Shown: positions 28,023 through 37,796, counted from the stretch's first letter. The stretch is DNA of 64,000 nt from Lactobacillus kimbladii (GCF_000970755.1 NZ_KQ034007.1:867485-931484), one strand, 5' to 3'. Program-made: numbers and translations. Notes: a model not told the origin generated them from the sequence alone.

Positions 28023-30279
28023 TGTCCTAAAACCCGGTTTTTTTCTTGTATTAGCTTTATTATTGGTTGACTTAAGTTTCTTGTACTATCAGTGCAATAG
28101 CCTAATGCAAAAGCTAGTCTGTCTATTAATAGCATCTTATCTTTCATATTTGCTTTTTTATAAGTTCAATTCTTTAAAATGGTTTTCTCTCGTTGTTCTT
28201 TGCGTAACTTTTTTTGTTACTTACATTGATAAAAAGCAAACTAACTTTACCATCAGACCCAGGTCAATAATAGTTTTTTATCCTGATCAAGTAGAAATTT
28301 TTGACGATTGGTTTACAGTTGATGGCCAAGCAGCAGGCGGTAAAATAAAAGTTTCTGGAAAAATAAATTCTAGCCAGATAAAACAATTGAAATTAGGTTA
28401 CAAAGTTGTACTTTATAATTTAGCTGGTGATATAAATCCGATTGCAGCCGTTTCTAATTATGGCCAATTTGATTTGCAAAGGTTCTATCGCTCTAAAAAT
28501 ATTACTCAAGAAGTCAAATTGACCAGCTATAAAGTTAAAGTTGAAAAGCGTGGTCTCAGGAATTATTTACATCATTTGCGGTTCAAATTAAAAGTTTTTT
28601 TGCAAAAAATGCCCCCAATCATATCTTTTTTTAGTAGTGAACTAATATTAGGTGAGAATCCCAGTCAAAGATTTCAATCAATACTGAATAATTATCGTGA
28701 TCTTGGTGTAATTCATATTCTGAGTATTTCCGGTCTGCATGTTGGTATCTATACACTGTTAATCAGTACCTGTTGTTATTTTTTTAAATTAACTCAAGAA
28801 GAGACATTTGTTTTTTGTTTAATTATTTTGCTTATAGGAATTTTTCTCAGTAATGGTCAAGTAGGCTTTATTAGAGCAAGTTTGACCTATATTTTGGGTC
28901 AGCTTCTTAGTATAAATAAATTACAAATTAACAAAAGTGATTTACTTGGACTTACTTCTGTTTTGCACTTGATTTTCGATCCTCGTTTGATGATGAACAC
29001 TGGTGCAATTTTGAGCTATATTTTAGCCTTGGGCTTGGGAATGACTAACCATATGACTAAATTTAAGCAGTCATTTTCTTTAAATAATCTTTTGTTGCCC
29101 TTGCTTCTATTTTATTTTTTTCAATTTAATCTACTAACCGTTTTCTTCAATTTGTTAATTGTGCCCTATTTCAATTGGGTCGTGATGCCGTTAACTTTTT
29201 TAAATTTGTTGCTCTTTAGTATTAGTCCAAAATGCAGTTTTTTAATTGAAAGAGTACTTAAGCAAGGAGAAAAAGTAATTGCACAAATTTCTAATAGCAA
29301 AATTGGTCTTTTAACATTTGGCAAAATAAACTGGTGGCAATGCCTGTTTTTATTAATTATGACGTCTATCATATTGATTCGGATAAATGAAAAGCACAAC
29401 TGTCAAAAAACAACGAAAAATTTTATAAGCTGCCTTTTATTTACATACGGACTGATTTTTTTAACAATTCATTTTCCGTTGCAGGGTCAGGTGACTTTTA
29501 TTGATGTTGGTCAAGGTGACAGTATTTTTATTTCTACTCCATTTTTTAGAAAGGTTTATTTAATAGACGTCGGCGGAAAACTTAATTTTAACGGCCAAAA
29601 AATAAACCCCCAGGTTAATAAAATTACACTGCCATTTTTGAAGGCTCAAGGTATAAGCAAAATTAATGGGATATTTATTACGCATCAAGATGCAGACCAT
29701 GTAGGTGATTTGAGACCACTTTTGAGTCAAATCAAAGTTAAAAAATTATTTATAGCCCAAGGATTGATTCAAAATCCTTCTTTTCAAAAAAGGATCATTG
29801 GCAAAATCAAGAAAAGCCAAATTAGACAATTGTTAGCCGGGAATAAAGTTAATGATTCTCAAATATCTTTTCAGACCGTTTATCCTTTTAAGCCAGGCAT
29901 AGGTAAAAATGAAGATTCTCTTTCTCTAACATTTAAACTGGCAGGTAAAAGGTGGCTTTTTACTGGAGATTTAGGCCAAGAAGGAGAGTTGGAAATTATA
30001 AATCAATATCATTTGCATGCAGATTACTTTAAACTAGGTCATCACGGTAGTCGTACTGCTTCAAATAAAGAATTCTTAAAAGCTCTACATCCAGAGAGAG
30101 TTTTTATTTCTGCTGGTCGCAAGAATCGTTTTGGTCATCCTCACATAGAGACAATTGAAACTTTGCAGGCTCAACATATTCCGTGGGCATCGACTCAAGA
30201 CTGTGGTATGATTACTTGGACTTATGGTGCTTTTACGAGGCCCAAATTTAAGAGATTTTTACCGGTGATAAAAAAATGA
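27991..30279 (+). CDS. comEC: ComEC DNA-uptake channel
   Basis: A 762-residue polytopic channel that brings single-stranded DNA across the membrane. The competence domain contains HILSISGLHVGIYTL near residue 245. The C-terminal metallo-beta-lactamase domain (from about 490) shows VTFIDVGQGDSIFI, THQDADHVGD and KLGHHGSRTASN. The start is taken as TTG 27991, nine bases after TTGGAG and 32 bases inside comEA; TTG 27976 is possible. The ORF is full length with no frameshift and overlaps holA by four bases. Confidence 0.93.
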   Translation: MSPLKTNWKFDVLKPGFFLVLALLLVDLSFLYYQCNSLMQKLVCLLIASYLSYLLFYKFNSLKWFSLVVLCVTFFVTYIDKKQTNFTIRPRSIIVFYPDQVEIFDDWFTVDGQAAGGKIKVSGKINSSQIKQLKLGYKVVLYNLAGDINPIAAVSNYGQFDLQRFYRSKNITQEVKLTSYKVKVEKRGLRNYLHHLRFKLKVFLQKMPPIISFFSSELILGENPSQRFQSILNNYRDLGVIHILSISGLHVGIYTLLISTCCYFFKLTQEETFVFCLIILLIGIFLSNGQVGFIRASLTYILGQLLSINKLQINKSDLLGLTSVLHLIFDPRLMMNTGAILSYILALGLGMTNHMTKFKQSFSLNNLLLPLLLFYFFQFNLLTVFFNLLIVPYFNWVVMPLTFLNLLLFSISPKCSFLIERVLKQGEKVIAQISNSKIGLLTFGKINWWQCLFLLIMTSIILIRINEKHNCQKTTKNFISCLLFTYGLIFLTIHFPLQGQVTFIDVGQGDSIFISTPFFRKVYLIDVGGKLNFNGQKINPQVNKITLPFLKAQGISKINGIFITHQDADHVGDLRPLLSQIKVKKLFIAQGLIQNPSFQKRIIGKIKKSQIRQLLAGNKVNDSQISFQTVYPFKPGIGKNEDSLSLTFKLAGKRWLFTGDLGQEGELEIINQYHLHADYFKLGHHGSRTASNKEFLKALHPERVFISAGRKNRFGHPHIETIETLQAQHIPWASTQDCGMITWTYGAFTRPKFKRFLPVIKK

Positions 30280-31262
30280 CATTACTTTCTTTATTTAAAG
30301 GTTCTAATACGAAAGTTGCTCATACCCTGATTAGTGGCAACGACGCTTTCTTAAATGAATATCTTGCTGATTCATATATTCATGAAACAGAATTCTCCGC
30401 ATATGAAAAAGTTTCTGTTGATTGCGATTCAGAAGGATTAGATGAATTAATTGCTGATCTCACTGAGTCGAGCCTTTTTAGTCAAAAAAAAATAATAACA
30501 ATTAAAAATCCATTTTTTTTAACTGCCAAAGTTCCTAAAAAATTCCAAAAGCAAATTTCAAAGTTGCAGAATGTTTTTGCAAATATTGCAGAGCTGGATG
30601 ATGTTTTAGTAATTATTGCCTCATATGAAAAAATTGATCGGCGCAAGAAAATAACAAAGCTTATTACCAAAAATTTTAATGTGGTGGAAACTAAAATCAG
30701 ACCATTTGAATTGAGTAAAACTGTCAGAAATTTGATTTCCACGGAAGGGTATCAAATTACAAGTTCTGCTCTAAATCTTTTATTAGAACGCAGCGATCAA
30801 GTTCTAGATACTGTTTTAGGTAATTACAATAAACTGAAAATGGTTGCGAACAATAAAAAAATCACGACTGAATTAGTCGAAAAAAATGTTGATTTGTCTT
30901 TAGCGCAAAATATTTTTGCTATATTGGATTCAGCGTTAAGTAACAATTACCAGGAAGCTCTGGCAAGATTAAGTAATCAGTTGCACAACGGCAATAATCC
31001 AATACAGATTCTTGCGGTGTTTGAAAATCAGTTGGAAATGATTTTGATTGTTAAGGTACTTAGTGAGAGAGGTCGCAGTGAAGCTGAAATTGTGCAAACT
31101 TTGGGAGTACATCCTTATCGCGTTAAGTTGGCTCTTAAAAATAGATTATCACTAGGCAAAGTAGCAAAATTATTAAAACAAGCAATTAAGTTGGATTTTA
31201 ATTATAAGAGCGGACAATACCAAGAAAACAATTTTTTAAAACTGTTTATTCTCAGCGTATAA
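30276..31262 (+). CDS. holA: DNA polymerase III delta subunit
   Basis: A 328-residue subunit of the clamp loader that opens the beta clamp. It has an AAA+ fold without functional Walker motifs, as expected for delta. Recognisable segments are LISGNDAFLNEYLADSYI, LFSQKKIITIKNP, the DLSLAQNIFAILDSALSNN block of domain III and the HPYRVKLALKN stretch. It overlaps comEC by four bases, the arrangement typical of Firmicutes. Confidence 0.93.
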   Translation: MTLLSLFKGSNTKVAHTLISGNDAFLNEYLADSYIHETEFSAYEKVSVDCDSEGLDELIADLTESSLFSQKKIITIKNPFFLTAKVPKKFQKQISKLQNVFANIAELDDVLVIIASYEKIDRRKKITKLITKNFNVVETKIRPFELSKTVRNLISTEGYQITSSALNLLLERSDQVLDTVLGNYNKLKMVANNKKITTELVEKNVDLSLAQNIFAILDSALSNNYQEALARLSNQLHNGNNPIQILAVFENQLEMILIVKVLSERGRSEAEIVQTLGVHPYRVKLALKNRLSLGKVAKLLKQAIKLDFNYKSGQYQENNFLKLFILSV

Positions 31263-31274
31263 ATTTTGGTAAAT

Positions 31275-31308
31275 AAAAAGACAGAAATGATTTCATTTCT
31301 GTCTTTTT
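31275..31308. terminator. Bidirectional terminator between holA and rpsT
   Basis: Perfect 16-base arms 31275-31290 and 31293-31308 with A run and T run at the two ends. It sits between converging genes and serves both strands. Confidence 0.92.
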
Positions 31309-31331
31309 AAATTATTAATTAAGCAAGATCA

Positions 31332-31583
31332 TTATTTTGCGAGTTTTGCTAAACGGCTCTTATCACGGTTAGCTTTATTCTTATGAATAAGACCTTTAGA
31401 AGCAGCTTTATCTAATGCACGAGCAGCAGCTACGTGTAATTCGGAGGCGTTCTCAGCACCAGCAGCTTGAGCAGTCTTGAACTTTTTGACTGCAGTTCTC
31501 AACTGATTCATTTGAGCAGCATTGCGCTTTCTTGTAGCATCTTGAGTCTTAACACGCTTAATAGCTGATTTGATTTGTGGCAT
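31332..31583 (-). CDS. rpsT: 30S ribosomal protein S20
   Basis: An 83-residue basic helical protein binding 16S rRNA. It begins [13 protein letters not shown] and contains [21 protein letters not shown], both diagnostic. The ATG at 31583 is chosen because a perfect GGAGGT lies just upstream on the minus strand. The gene is monocistronic, with its own promoter and terminator. Confidence 0.97.
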   Translation of the reverse strand: MPQIKSAIKRVKTQDATRKRNAAQMNQLRTAVKKFKTAQAAGAENASELHVAAARALDKAASKGLIHKNKANRDKSRLAKLAK

Positions 31584-31620
31584 AAATTTCACCTCCATTG
31601 ATCGTAATTCTACTTTATAG

Positions 31621-31649
31621 ATTATACTGAAAGATAATTGTAGATGCAA
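31621..31649 (-). promoter_or_regulatory. rpsT promoter
   Basis: On the minus strand: -35 TTGCAT (31644-31649), 17-base spacer, -10 TATAAT (31621-31626). It is positioned about 40 bases before the rpsT start. Confidence 0.8.
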
Positions 31650-31693
31650 GATAAATAATACTTGCTTTTTAAAAAATTTGTCTGTATTATACT

Positions 31694-31783
31694 ATTGTTG
31701 TGAACCGTTAACGCTGTTTGCGCGCTCACACCTGACGGTTAACGTTGTTAACGGCAATTATTCTAGTGAAAGGTGAAAATAAT
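31694..31783 (+). promoter_or_regulatory. Structured rpsO leader, likely S15 autoregulatory element
   Basis: The 5' UTR of rpsO holds three GTTAAC cores: CCGTTAAC at 31705-31712, CGGTTAACG at 31736-31744 and GTTAACGG at 31747-31754. The first and third pair perfectly over eight bases, and the first and second pair over seven, so two structures exclude each other. A -10 TATACT is at 31688-31693. S15 represses its own mRNA through leader structures in other bacteria, so autoregulation is likely by analogy. Confidence 0.65.
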
Positions 31784-32053
31784 ATGGCAATTTCAAAAGC
31801 AGAAAAAGATGAAATAATTAAAAAATTTGCGACTCACGAAGGTGATACAGGTTCAACTGAGGTTCAAGTAGCCATTTTGACTACAGATATTAACAACCTG
31901 ACTGAACATATGAGGAATCATTCACATGATCATCATTCTTATGTTGGTTTATTGAAGAAAATCGGTCACCGTCGTAACTTACTTCGTTATTTACAAAATA
32001 AGGATATTAATCGTTATCGTGAATTAATCAAGAAGCTAGGTTTGCGTCGTTAA
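31784..32053 (+). CDS. rpsO: 30S ribosomal protein S15
   Basis: An 89-residue 16S rRNA-binding primary assembly protein. The family signatures are clear: [14 protein letters not shown], [25 protein letters not shown] and the C-terminal [15 protein letters not shown] 31784 follows GAAAGGTGA. It is monocistronic, with a structured leader and a terminator. Confidence 0.98.
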   Translation: MAISKAEKDEIIKKFATHEGDTGSTEVQVAILTTDINNLTEHMRNHSHDHHSYVGLLKKIGHRRNLLRYLQNKDINRYRELIKKLGLRR

Positions 32054-32067
32054 TTAATTGAAATGTC

Positions 32068-32104
32068 AAAAAAGCTGGTTCAAATTAGGAATCGGCTTTT
32101 TTAT
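32068..32104 (+). terminator. Terminator after rpsO
   Basis: Arms 32068-32081 and 32089-32102 pair over 14 bases including two G-T pairs; T-rich tail follows. Confidence 0.85.
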
Positions 32105-32213
32105 TTTTGTCAAAATAACTTTTTATGCTAGAATAAAAAAAGATACTTTTTACGTTGTGATCACATGATCCATAAATAACAACTGAATAGCAAATTAAAG
32201 AAAAGGAAATATA

Positions 32214-33998
32214 ATGACTGATCAAGTTAAAATTATGATTTTGAGCGGCGTTCGTGAACAAGGAAAAGACATGTTCGCTGTTCAAGTTAATGATGAAATT
32301 TTTGTTCTTGATGCTGGTCTTAAATATCCTGACAGCACATTGTTTGGAATTGATCTGGTTATTCCAGATTTAGACTTTTTTGAGCAATATGGTGATCAGG
32401 TGGTCGGTATCTTTTTAACACACGGACATGCTGATTCGATTGGAGCTTTGCCTTATATTTTAAGAAAGTATGATATACCTGTTTTTGGGTCACAACTTAC
32501 AATTGAACTAGCAAAAATAACAGTTAAAAGGGAAAATAAGCGCTGTAAAAACAGTCTCTTCCACGTGATTGATGCTGAAACAGAGATTGATTTTAAAAAT
32601 GCTAATATATCATTTTTCCCGACTACTCATTCTATTCCAGATTCGCTAGGAATAGATGTGCATACTCCTGCAGGAGAAGTTGTTTATACTGGAGATTTTA
32701 AGTTTGATCCTTCAGCAGCTCCTAAATACCGTACGGATTTAGACAGATTGGCAGAAATTGGACAAAAGAAAGTTTTGGCACTTTTAAGTGACTCCTCAAA
32801 TGCAGAGGCATCTTTGCCTAATGTTGCCGAGCAGGAAATTGGCGATTACGTAACAAATGTTTTTCGTAATGCCCAGGGCAGAGTAATCGTCGCTGCCAAA
32901 GCATCTAATCTGATTAGAATTCAGGAAGTACTAAATGCCGCTTATAAAACTGGCAGACACGTTTTGTTGACGGGCAGGGACTTGGCAAAAATAGTCCGCA
33001 CCGCCATGAATCTTGGCTATTTGAATGTTCCTAAAGGCTTGTTGATGCGCGTTAAGGATTTAAAAGAAACTCCGGATGAAAAAACGGTTATTCTTGAAAC
33101 CGGTCAAATGGGTGAGCCTTTAAATTCCTTGCAAAAGATGGCCAAAAAACGTCACAGTATGATTACAATTCACAAGGGAGACTTGGTCTTTATTGCCACA
33201 ACGCCTTCTCACGCAGTAGAGACTATTGTGGCTCAAACTAGCGATATGGTTTATCGTGCTGGTGGGACTGTAATTCAATTAGGTAAAGCAAAACATACCA
33301 GTGGACATGCCACTGGTCGTGATTTACAACTGCTTATTGACATTATAAAGCCACATTTTTTAATACCTGTAATTGGCGAATATCGATTATTAGAAATTCA
33401 CAAAGATTTGGCAATCAGAGCAGGACTCAAGAAAGAAGATATTTTTATCACTAAAAATGGTGATTGCTTAAGCTATGACTTTAATCAAAAACGGCTTTAT
33501 TTGACGGATCCTGTTCCCGGAGACGACACAATGATTGATGGTTCCGGAATTGGTGATGTCGGCAATATTGTTTTACGCGATCGCGAGGTTTTATCTGATG
33601 ATGGCATCTTTATTGCAGTGGTGACTATTGATCGTCGCAAGAAAAAAATTATTGCTCAGCCACAGGTTACAAGTAGAGGATTTGTTTACATTAAGGCCAA
33701 TCAGCAGTTAATGCGCGACAGCATTGAGCTGATTAAAAAGACCATTAATAATAATTTTGAGCACAAAAAATTTGACTGGACAGAGATTAAGCAAGATGTG
33801 CGCAATGATTTAGAAAAGTTTCTTTATCGCAAAACAAATAGACGGCCAGTAGTTTTGCCAGTAGTAATGGAGGTAAACCAAAACCGGCATCGGGCTATGC
33901 AAAAGAGAAATAGCAAAAATGATGCACCAAAAAAGGAAATTCATCACCCAGTTGATGTTAATAAAACCGGTCAAAGAATTATCAAGAAAGATAAATGA
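32214..33998 (+). CDS. rnjB: Ribonuclease J2-type paralogue with degenerate active site
   Basis: A 594-residue beta-CASP protein, the second RNase J of this window. The overall fold and many motifs are kept (TTHSIPDSLG, TGDFKFD, SDSSNAE, HTSGHATG). Two metal ligands found in the J1 copy are replaced: HGHADS has S75 in place of the last His, and IPVIGEY has I387 in place of His. It is therefore probably the low-activity J2 partner that forms a complex with J1. Relative to the J1 copy it has a basic C-terminal extension. It is followed by a TPR-like gene overlapping by four bases. Confidence 0.93.
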   Translation: MTDQVKIMILSGVREQGKDMFAVQVNDEIFVLDAGLKYPDSTLFGIDLVIPDLDFFEQYGDQVVGIFLTHGHADSIGALPYILRKYDIPVFGSQLTIELAKITVKRENKRCKNSLFHVIDAETEIDFKNANISFFPTTHSIPDSLGIDVHTPAGEVVYTGDFKFDPSAAPKYRTDLDRLAEIGQKKVLALLSDSSNAEASLPNVAEQEIGDYVTNVFRNAQGRVIVAAKASNLIRIQEVLNAAYKTGRHVLLTGRDLAKIVRTAMNLGYLNVPKGLLMRVKDLKETPDEKTVILETGQMGEPLNSLQKMAKKRHSMITIHKGDLVFIATTPSHAVETIVAQTSDMVYRAGGTVIQLGKAKHTSGHATGRDLQLLIDIIKPHFLIPVIGEYRLLEIHKDLAIRAGLKKEDIFITKNGDCLSYDFNQKRLYLTDPVPGDDTMIDGSGIGDVGNIVLRDREVLSDDGIFIAVVTIDRRKKKIIAQPQVTSRGFVYIKANQQLMRDSIELIKKTINNNFEHKKFDWTEIKQDVRNDLEKFLYRKTNRRPVVLPVVMEVNQNRHRAMQKRNSKNDAPKKEIHHPVDVNKTGQRIIKKDK

Positions 33999-34831
33999 TG
34001 ACGTCACTGAGTCAAAAAAATTTAATTAATCTGGCCAAAAGAAATGAAGCAAATGGCGATATGGTTCAGGCTATTCAAAATCTTGAAGAAGCTTTAAGGG
34101 ATGGTCACAGTAACGAAGTTGTTCTTAATTTATGCGATTTCTATCTTAAGAACAAGCAAAGCTATTCTGCCTATGAATTAATTAAAGAAGAAAAAGATCT
34201 TTTTACTGATTCGGAAATTTTCGCTAAATATAGTAAAATTTTAAGTGAAAATCATTTTTTAATTGAGGCTTTAGAAGTTAAAAATATTACTGACTATGAA
34301 TTGCCATATTCGGTAGAACCAGTTAACTCAACAGTTCAACAGAAAATAATGGTTACTTTTAGGCAAAAAGCTAAACCAACAAAATACGACTACGATCAGC
34401 TATTTAAACTTGATTTATCTAACTTTAAAAATTTTGCCCAAAGTTTATTGATTGATCCGAGTTTAAATTTCGCAGTTCGACTAGTTTTATGTGAAGATTT
34501 ATTCAGGCTCGGTCTAAAAAATAAATTTAAAGTTCTGGTATTAGGGCAAGAAGAGGAATTTATTCCCCAAAAAATAAATTTACTTGAAAAGGAGCCGGTG
34601 TATCGTGAAGTTGTTTCTGGCATTGGTTCACGGTACTACCACCAGCCTAGTCAACTTCCGGCTGTGTTAGGCGAAGTTAATTTGATTTTAGGCAGTCTTT
34701 ATCCTAAACTAAATAAGTATGTTGATGATCCTGACAGTTTTGCTAGTGATATTGCTTCTTATATTGATAATCACGATGGTAGAAGTAATCAAAAGCTGTT
34801 TGAGAAAATCGATAATAATATATCCGAATAA
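33995..34831 (+). CDS. TPR-like protein of unknown function downstream of rnjB
   Basis: A 278-residue soluble protein I cannot assign to a named family. The first 100 residues look like two to three helical TPR-type repeats (LAKRNEANGDMVQAIQNLEEALRDG, VVLNLCDFYLKNKQSYSAYELI). The rest is a mixed region with no recognised motif. There is no signal peptide or membrane helix. The ATG overlaps the rnjB stop, so the two are translationally coupled. Similar TPR proteins occur next to rnjB in lactobacilli. An alternative ATG lies three bases downstream. Confidence 0.8.
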   Translation: MMTSLSQKNLINLAKRNEANGDMVQAIQNLEEALRDGHSNEVVLNLCDFYLKNKQSYSAYELIKEEKDLFTDSEIFAKYSKILSENHFLIEALEVKNITDYELPYSVEPVNSTVQQKIMVTFRQKAKPTKYDYDQLFKLDLSNFKNFAQSLLIDPSLNFAVRLVLCEDLFRLGLKNKFKVLVLGQEEEFIPQKINLLEKEPVYREVVSGIGSRYYHQPSQLPAVLGEVNLILGSLYPKLNKYVDDPDSFASDIASYIDNHDGRSNQKLFEKIDNNISE

Positions 34832-34847
34832 AATTGGATGAAATGCC

Positions 34848-34875
34848 TTTACTTTTTCAAAGTATTTAGTATAAT
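34848..34875 (+). promoter_or_regulatory. tuf promoter
   Basis: -35 TTTACT (34848-34853), 16-base spacer, perfect -10 TATAAT (34870-34875). It drives a leader of about 135 bases before tuf. Confidence 0.75.
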
Positions 34876-34887
34876 AGCAAAGGACGT

Positions 34888-34985
34888 TTTCATTAGGCAT
34901 GGCTCTATGCATTAAAATACTAGGCATTTGCCAATGAAAGTAGTACAATATTCAACAGAGAACTATCCGTTACTTACTCAACGGA
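34888..34985 (+). promoter_or_regulatory. Structured 5' leader of tuf
   Basis: Two hairpins fill the tuf leader. The first pairs 34888-34899 with 34929-34939 (11 pairs, one bulge) around an inner stem. The second pairs TCCGTT (34966-34971) with AACGGA (34980-34985). Neither has a T run, so they are not terminators. A 12-codon ATG ORF (34899-34937) coincides with the first hairpin but lacks a well-spaced SD. Confidence 0.55.
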
Positions 34986-35016
34986 CTTCTTGCAAATTTA
35001 CAGGAGGGTCATTTTA

Positions 35017-36207
35017 ATGGCAGAAAAAGAACATTACGTTAGAACAAAGCCACACGTAAACATTGGTACTATCGGTCACGTTGACCATGGTAAGACCACT
35101 TTAACAGCGGCTATTACTAAAGTTTTATCAGAAAAGGGCTTGGCTAAAGCAGAAGATTATTCAGAAATCGATGCAGCCCCAGAGGAAAAGGAACGTGGTA
35201 TTACTATCAATACCGCTCACGTAGAGTACGAAACTGAAAATCGTCACTACGCCCACATGGATGCCCCAGGTCACGCCGACTACATTAAGAACATGATTAC
35301 CGGTGCTGCCCAAATGGATGGAGCTATCTTAGTTGTTGCCGCAACAGATGGTCCTATGCCACAAACTCGTGAACACATTTTACTTGCTCGTCAAGTTGGT
35401 GTTAACTACATCGTTGTTTTCTTGAACAAGACTGATTTAGTTGACGACCCAGAACTGATCGACTTAGTTGAAATGGAAGTTCGTGACTTGTTAACTGAAT
35501 ACGATTACCCAGGTGATGATATTCCAGTTATCCGTGGTTCAGCATTAAAAGCTTTACAAGGTGACAAGGAACAAGAAGAAGTTATCATGAAGTTGATGGA
35601 CACAGTTGATGAATATATTCCAACTCCTGAACGTCAAACTGATAAGCCATTCTTGATGCCAGTTGAAGATGTCTTCACTATTACTGGTCGTGGTACTGTT
35701 GCTTCTGGTCGTATTGATCGTGGTACAGTTAAGATTGGTGATGAAGTTGAAATTGTCGGCTTGGTAGATAAAGTTCTTAAATCAGTTGTTACTGGTTTGG
35801 AAATGTTCCACAAGACTTTGGACTTAGGTGAAGCCGGAGATAACGTTGGTGTATTGCTTCGTGGTATCGACCGTGATCAAGTTGTTCGTGGACAAGTTTT
35901 AGCTGCACCTGGCTCAATTCAAACTCACCACGAATTTAAAGGACAAGTTTACGTATTGAAGAAAGAGGAAGGCGGACGTCATACCCCATTCTTCTCAGAC
36001 TACCGTCCACAATTCTATTTCCACACTACTGATATCACTGGTGAAATTGAATTACCAGAGGGTACTGAAATGGTTATGCCTGGCGATAACACAGAGTTTA
36101 CTGTTAAATTAATCAAACCAGCAGCCATTGAAAAGGGTACTAAGTTCACTATCCGTGAAGGTGGTCGTACTGTTGGTGCTGGTCAAGTTACTGAAATTCT
36201 TGACTAG
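35017..36207 (+). CDS. tuf: Elongation factor Tu
   Basis: A 396-residue GTPase that delivers aminoacyl-tRNA to the ribosome. G1 is GHVDHGKT, switch [10 protein letters not shown]3 DAPGHADY and G4 NKTDL. Domains II and III are complete up to [10 protein letters not shown]. The ATG at 35017 follows a strong GGAGGG. Codon choice is markedly more biased than in neighbouring genes, as expected for a very highly expressed gene. It has its own promoter and terminator. Confidence 0.99.
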   Translation: MAEKEHYVRTKPHVNIGTIGHVDHGKTTLTAAITKVLSEKGLAKAEDYSEIDAAPEEKERGITINTAHVEYETENRHYAHMDAPGHADYIKNMITGAAQMDGAILVVAATDGPMPQTREHILLARQVGVNYIVVFLNKTDLVDDPELIDLVEMEVRDLLTEYDYPGDDIPVIRGSALKALQGDKEQEEVIMKLMDTVDEYIPTPERQTDKPFLMPVEDVFTITGRGTVASGRIDRGTVKIGDEVEIVGLVDKVLKSVVTGLEMFHKTLDLGEAGDNVGVLLRGIDRDQVVRGQVLAAPGSIQTHHEFKGQVYVLKKEEGGRHTPFFSDYRPQFYFHTTDITGEIELPEGTEMVMPGDNTEFTVKLIKPAAIEKGTKFTIREGGRTVGAGQVTEILD

Positions 36208-36224
36208 TTCGTTAAAAACAGTTT

Positions 36225-36262
36225 AAAAAGATGTACTTCTTCATAGAAGTACATCTTTTTTT
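36225..36262 (+). terminator. Terminator after tuf
   Basis: Perfect 16-base stem 36225-36240/36245-36260 with a TCAT loop and T run. Confidence 0.95.
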
Positions 36263-36350
36263 GTCTAAGTTTGTTTTTTGCGACCGTTTAATGTAAGATA
36301 ATTTAGTGTGTAAAGATGCAATTTAACTTGACATTGGAGGTATTTAATTA

Positions 36351-37676
36351 ATGTCTGTAAAATGGAATAAGACCGATAAAACTACCGGTGAACTTACTTT
36401 TGATATTCCCCAAACTGATGTAAAGCGTGGGCTAGATCAAGCATTTAGGAGGGTAAAGAACAGTTTGCGCGTTCCTGGCTTTAGAAAGGGACATGTTTCG
36501 CGCGTGATTTTTGATCAATATTATGGTGAAGAATCATTGTATGAAAATGCATTGAATATTGTTTTACCTGATGCCTATGAGTCAGCACTTAAAGAAGCTG
36601 ATATTGCGGCTGTAGGTCAACCACAAATTTTACCTGTTTCAATGGAAAAGGGTAAAGATTGGCAAATGAAAGCCACTGTTACTGTTGAACCTGAGGTAAA
36701 ACTTGGCGAATATAAAGGAATTGAAGTGCCTAAGCAAAATACCCGAGTATATGCTAAAGATATTGATGCTAAACTAAAAGAAGAGCGTGAAAAGAATGCC
36801 GAGTTAGTATTGAAGAAGAGTGCAGCAGCTAAGGGTGATACAGTTACCATTGACTATAAAGGAACAGTTGACGGTAAAGCTTTTGATGGCGGTTCAGCAG
36901 AGGACTACTCTCTTGAATTAGGATCAAATACATTTATTCCTGGTTTTGAGGATCAATTAATCGGTCACAAAGCTGGCGATGAAGTAGATGTAGTTGTAAC
37001 ATTTCCAGAAGATTATGGTGCAAAAGATTTAGCTGGTAAGGAAGCTCATTTTGCTACTAAAGTTCACGAAGTTAAATCAAAACAGTTGCCAAAATTAGAT
37101 GATGAATTTGCTAAAGATGTAGATGACTCAGTTGAAACTCTTGATGATTTAAAAGAAAAGATCAAGAAGGACTTAAAGGCGCAAAAGGAAGAAGCGGCAC
37201 AAGACGAAATTGAACAAGCGGCAATTGAAGGTGCTGTTGCCAATGCTACTATTGATAAAATTCCTGATGCTATGATTCAAGAAGATATCAATACGCAAAT
37301 GAATCAATATTTAGGAAATATGCAGCGTCAAGGTATTAGCCCTGAGACATATTACAAGATAACTAATACTACAGAAGATCAATTACGTTCACAATTTAGT
37401 AAAGATGCTGAAGAAAGAGTTAAAACTAACCTAGTACTTGAGGCAATTGTCAAAAAAGAGGACATTAAAGCCACCAAAGAAGAAATTGACAAGGAAATAA
37501 AAAACTTGGCTAGTGAATATAACATGGATGAAAAAACTGTCCGTAATACTCTGACTGATGATATGCTTTCACATGACATTAATGTTCGTAAGGCTATTAA
37601 TATTGTTGCTGACAACGCAAAACAAGTTTCTAAATCTAAGACTAAAAAAGACGAAAACAAGTCTGATAAAAAGTAG
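36351..37676 (+). CDS. tig: Trigger factor
   Basis: A 441-residue ribosome-associated chaperone and peptidyl-prolyl isomerase. The ribosome-binding signature is [11 protein letters not shown] near residue 41. The FKBP-type domain (about 150-240) contains [19 protein letters not shown]. The C-terminal chaperone arms follow, ending in a Lys/Asp-rich tail. RBS GGAGG lies 10-14 bases before the ATG. The order tig-clpX-engB is common in Firmicutes. Confidence 0.97.
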   Translation: MSVKWNKTDKTTGELTFDIPQTDVKRGLDQAFRRVKNSLRVPGFRKGHVSRVIFDQYYGEESLYENALNIVLPDAYESALKEADIAAVGQPQILPVSMEKGKDWQMKATVTVEPEVKLGEYKGIEVPKQNTRVYAKDIDAKLKEEREKNAELVLKKSAAAKGDTVTIDYKGTVDGKAFDGGSAEDYSLELGSNTFIPGFEDQLIGHKAGDEVDVVVTFPEDYGAKDLAGKEAHFATKVHEVKSKQLPKLDDEFAKDVDDSVETLDDLKEKIKKDLKAQKEEAAQDEIEQAAIEGAVANATIDKIPDAMIQEDINTQMNQYLGNMQRQGISPETYYKITNTTEDQLRSQFSKDAEERVKTNLVLEAIVKKEDIKATKEEIDKEIKNLASEYNMDEKTVRNTLTDDMLSHDINVRKAINIVADNAKQVSKSKTKKDENKSDKK

Positions 37677-37695
37677 AGTTTTAAAATCTGAGTAA

Positions 37696-37722
37696 AAAGG
37701 TGGTGTCATACTGCCTTTTTAT
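37696..37722 (+). terminator. Terminator between tig and clpX
   Basis: AAAAAGGTGG pairs with ACTGCCTTTTT (ten pairs, two wobble) and runs into a T-rich tail. Confidence 0.7.
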
Positions 37723-37796
37723 TTTATAAGCATATAATTCCTATACCACCCGTATTTTATGCTAACCTTAGACTTGTAGATACAAGGAGGAATAGA

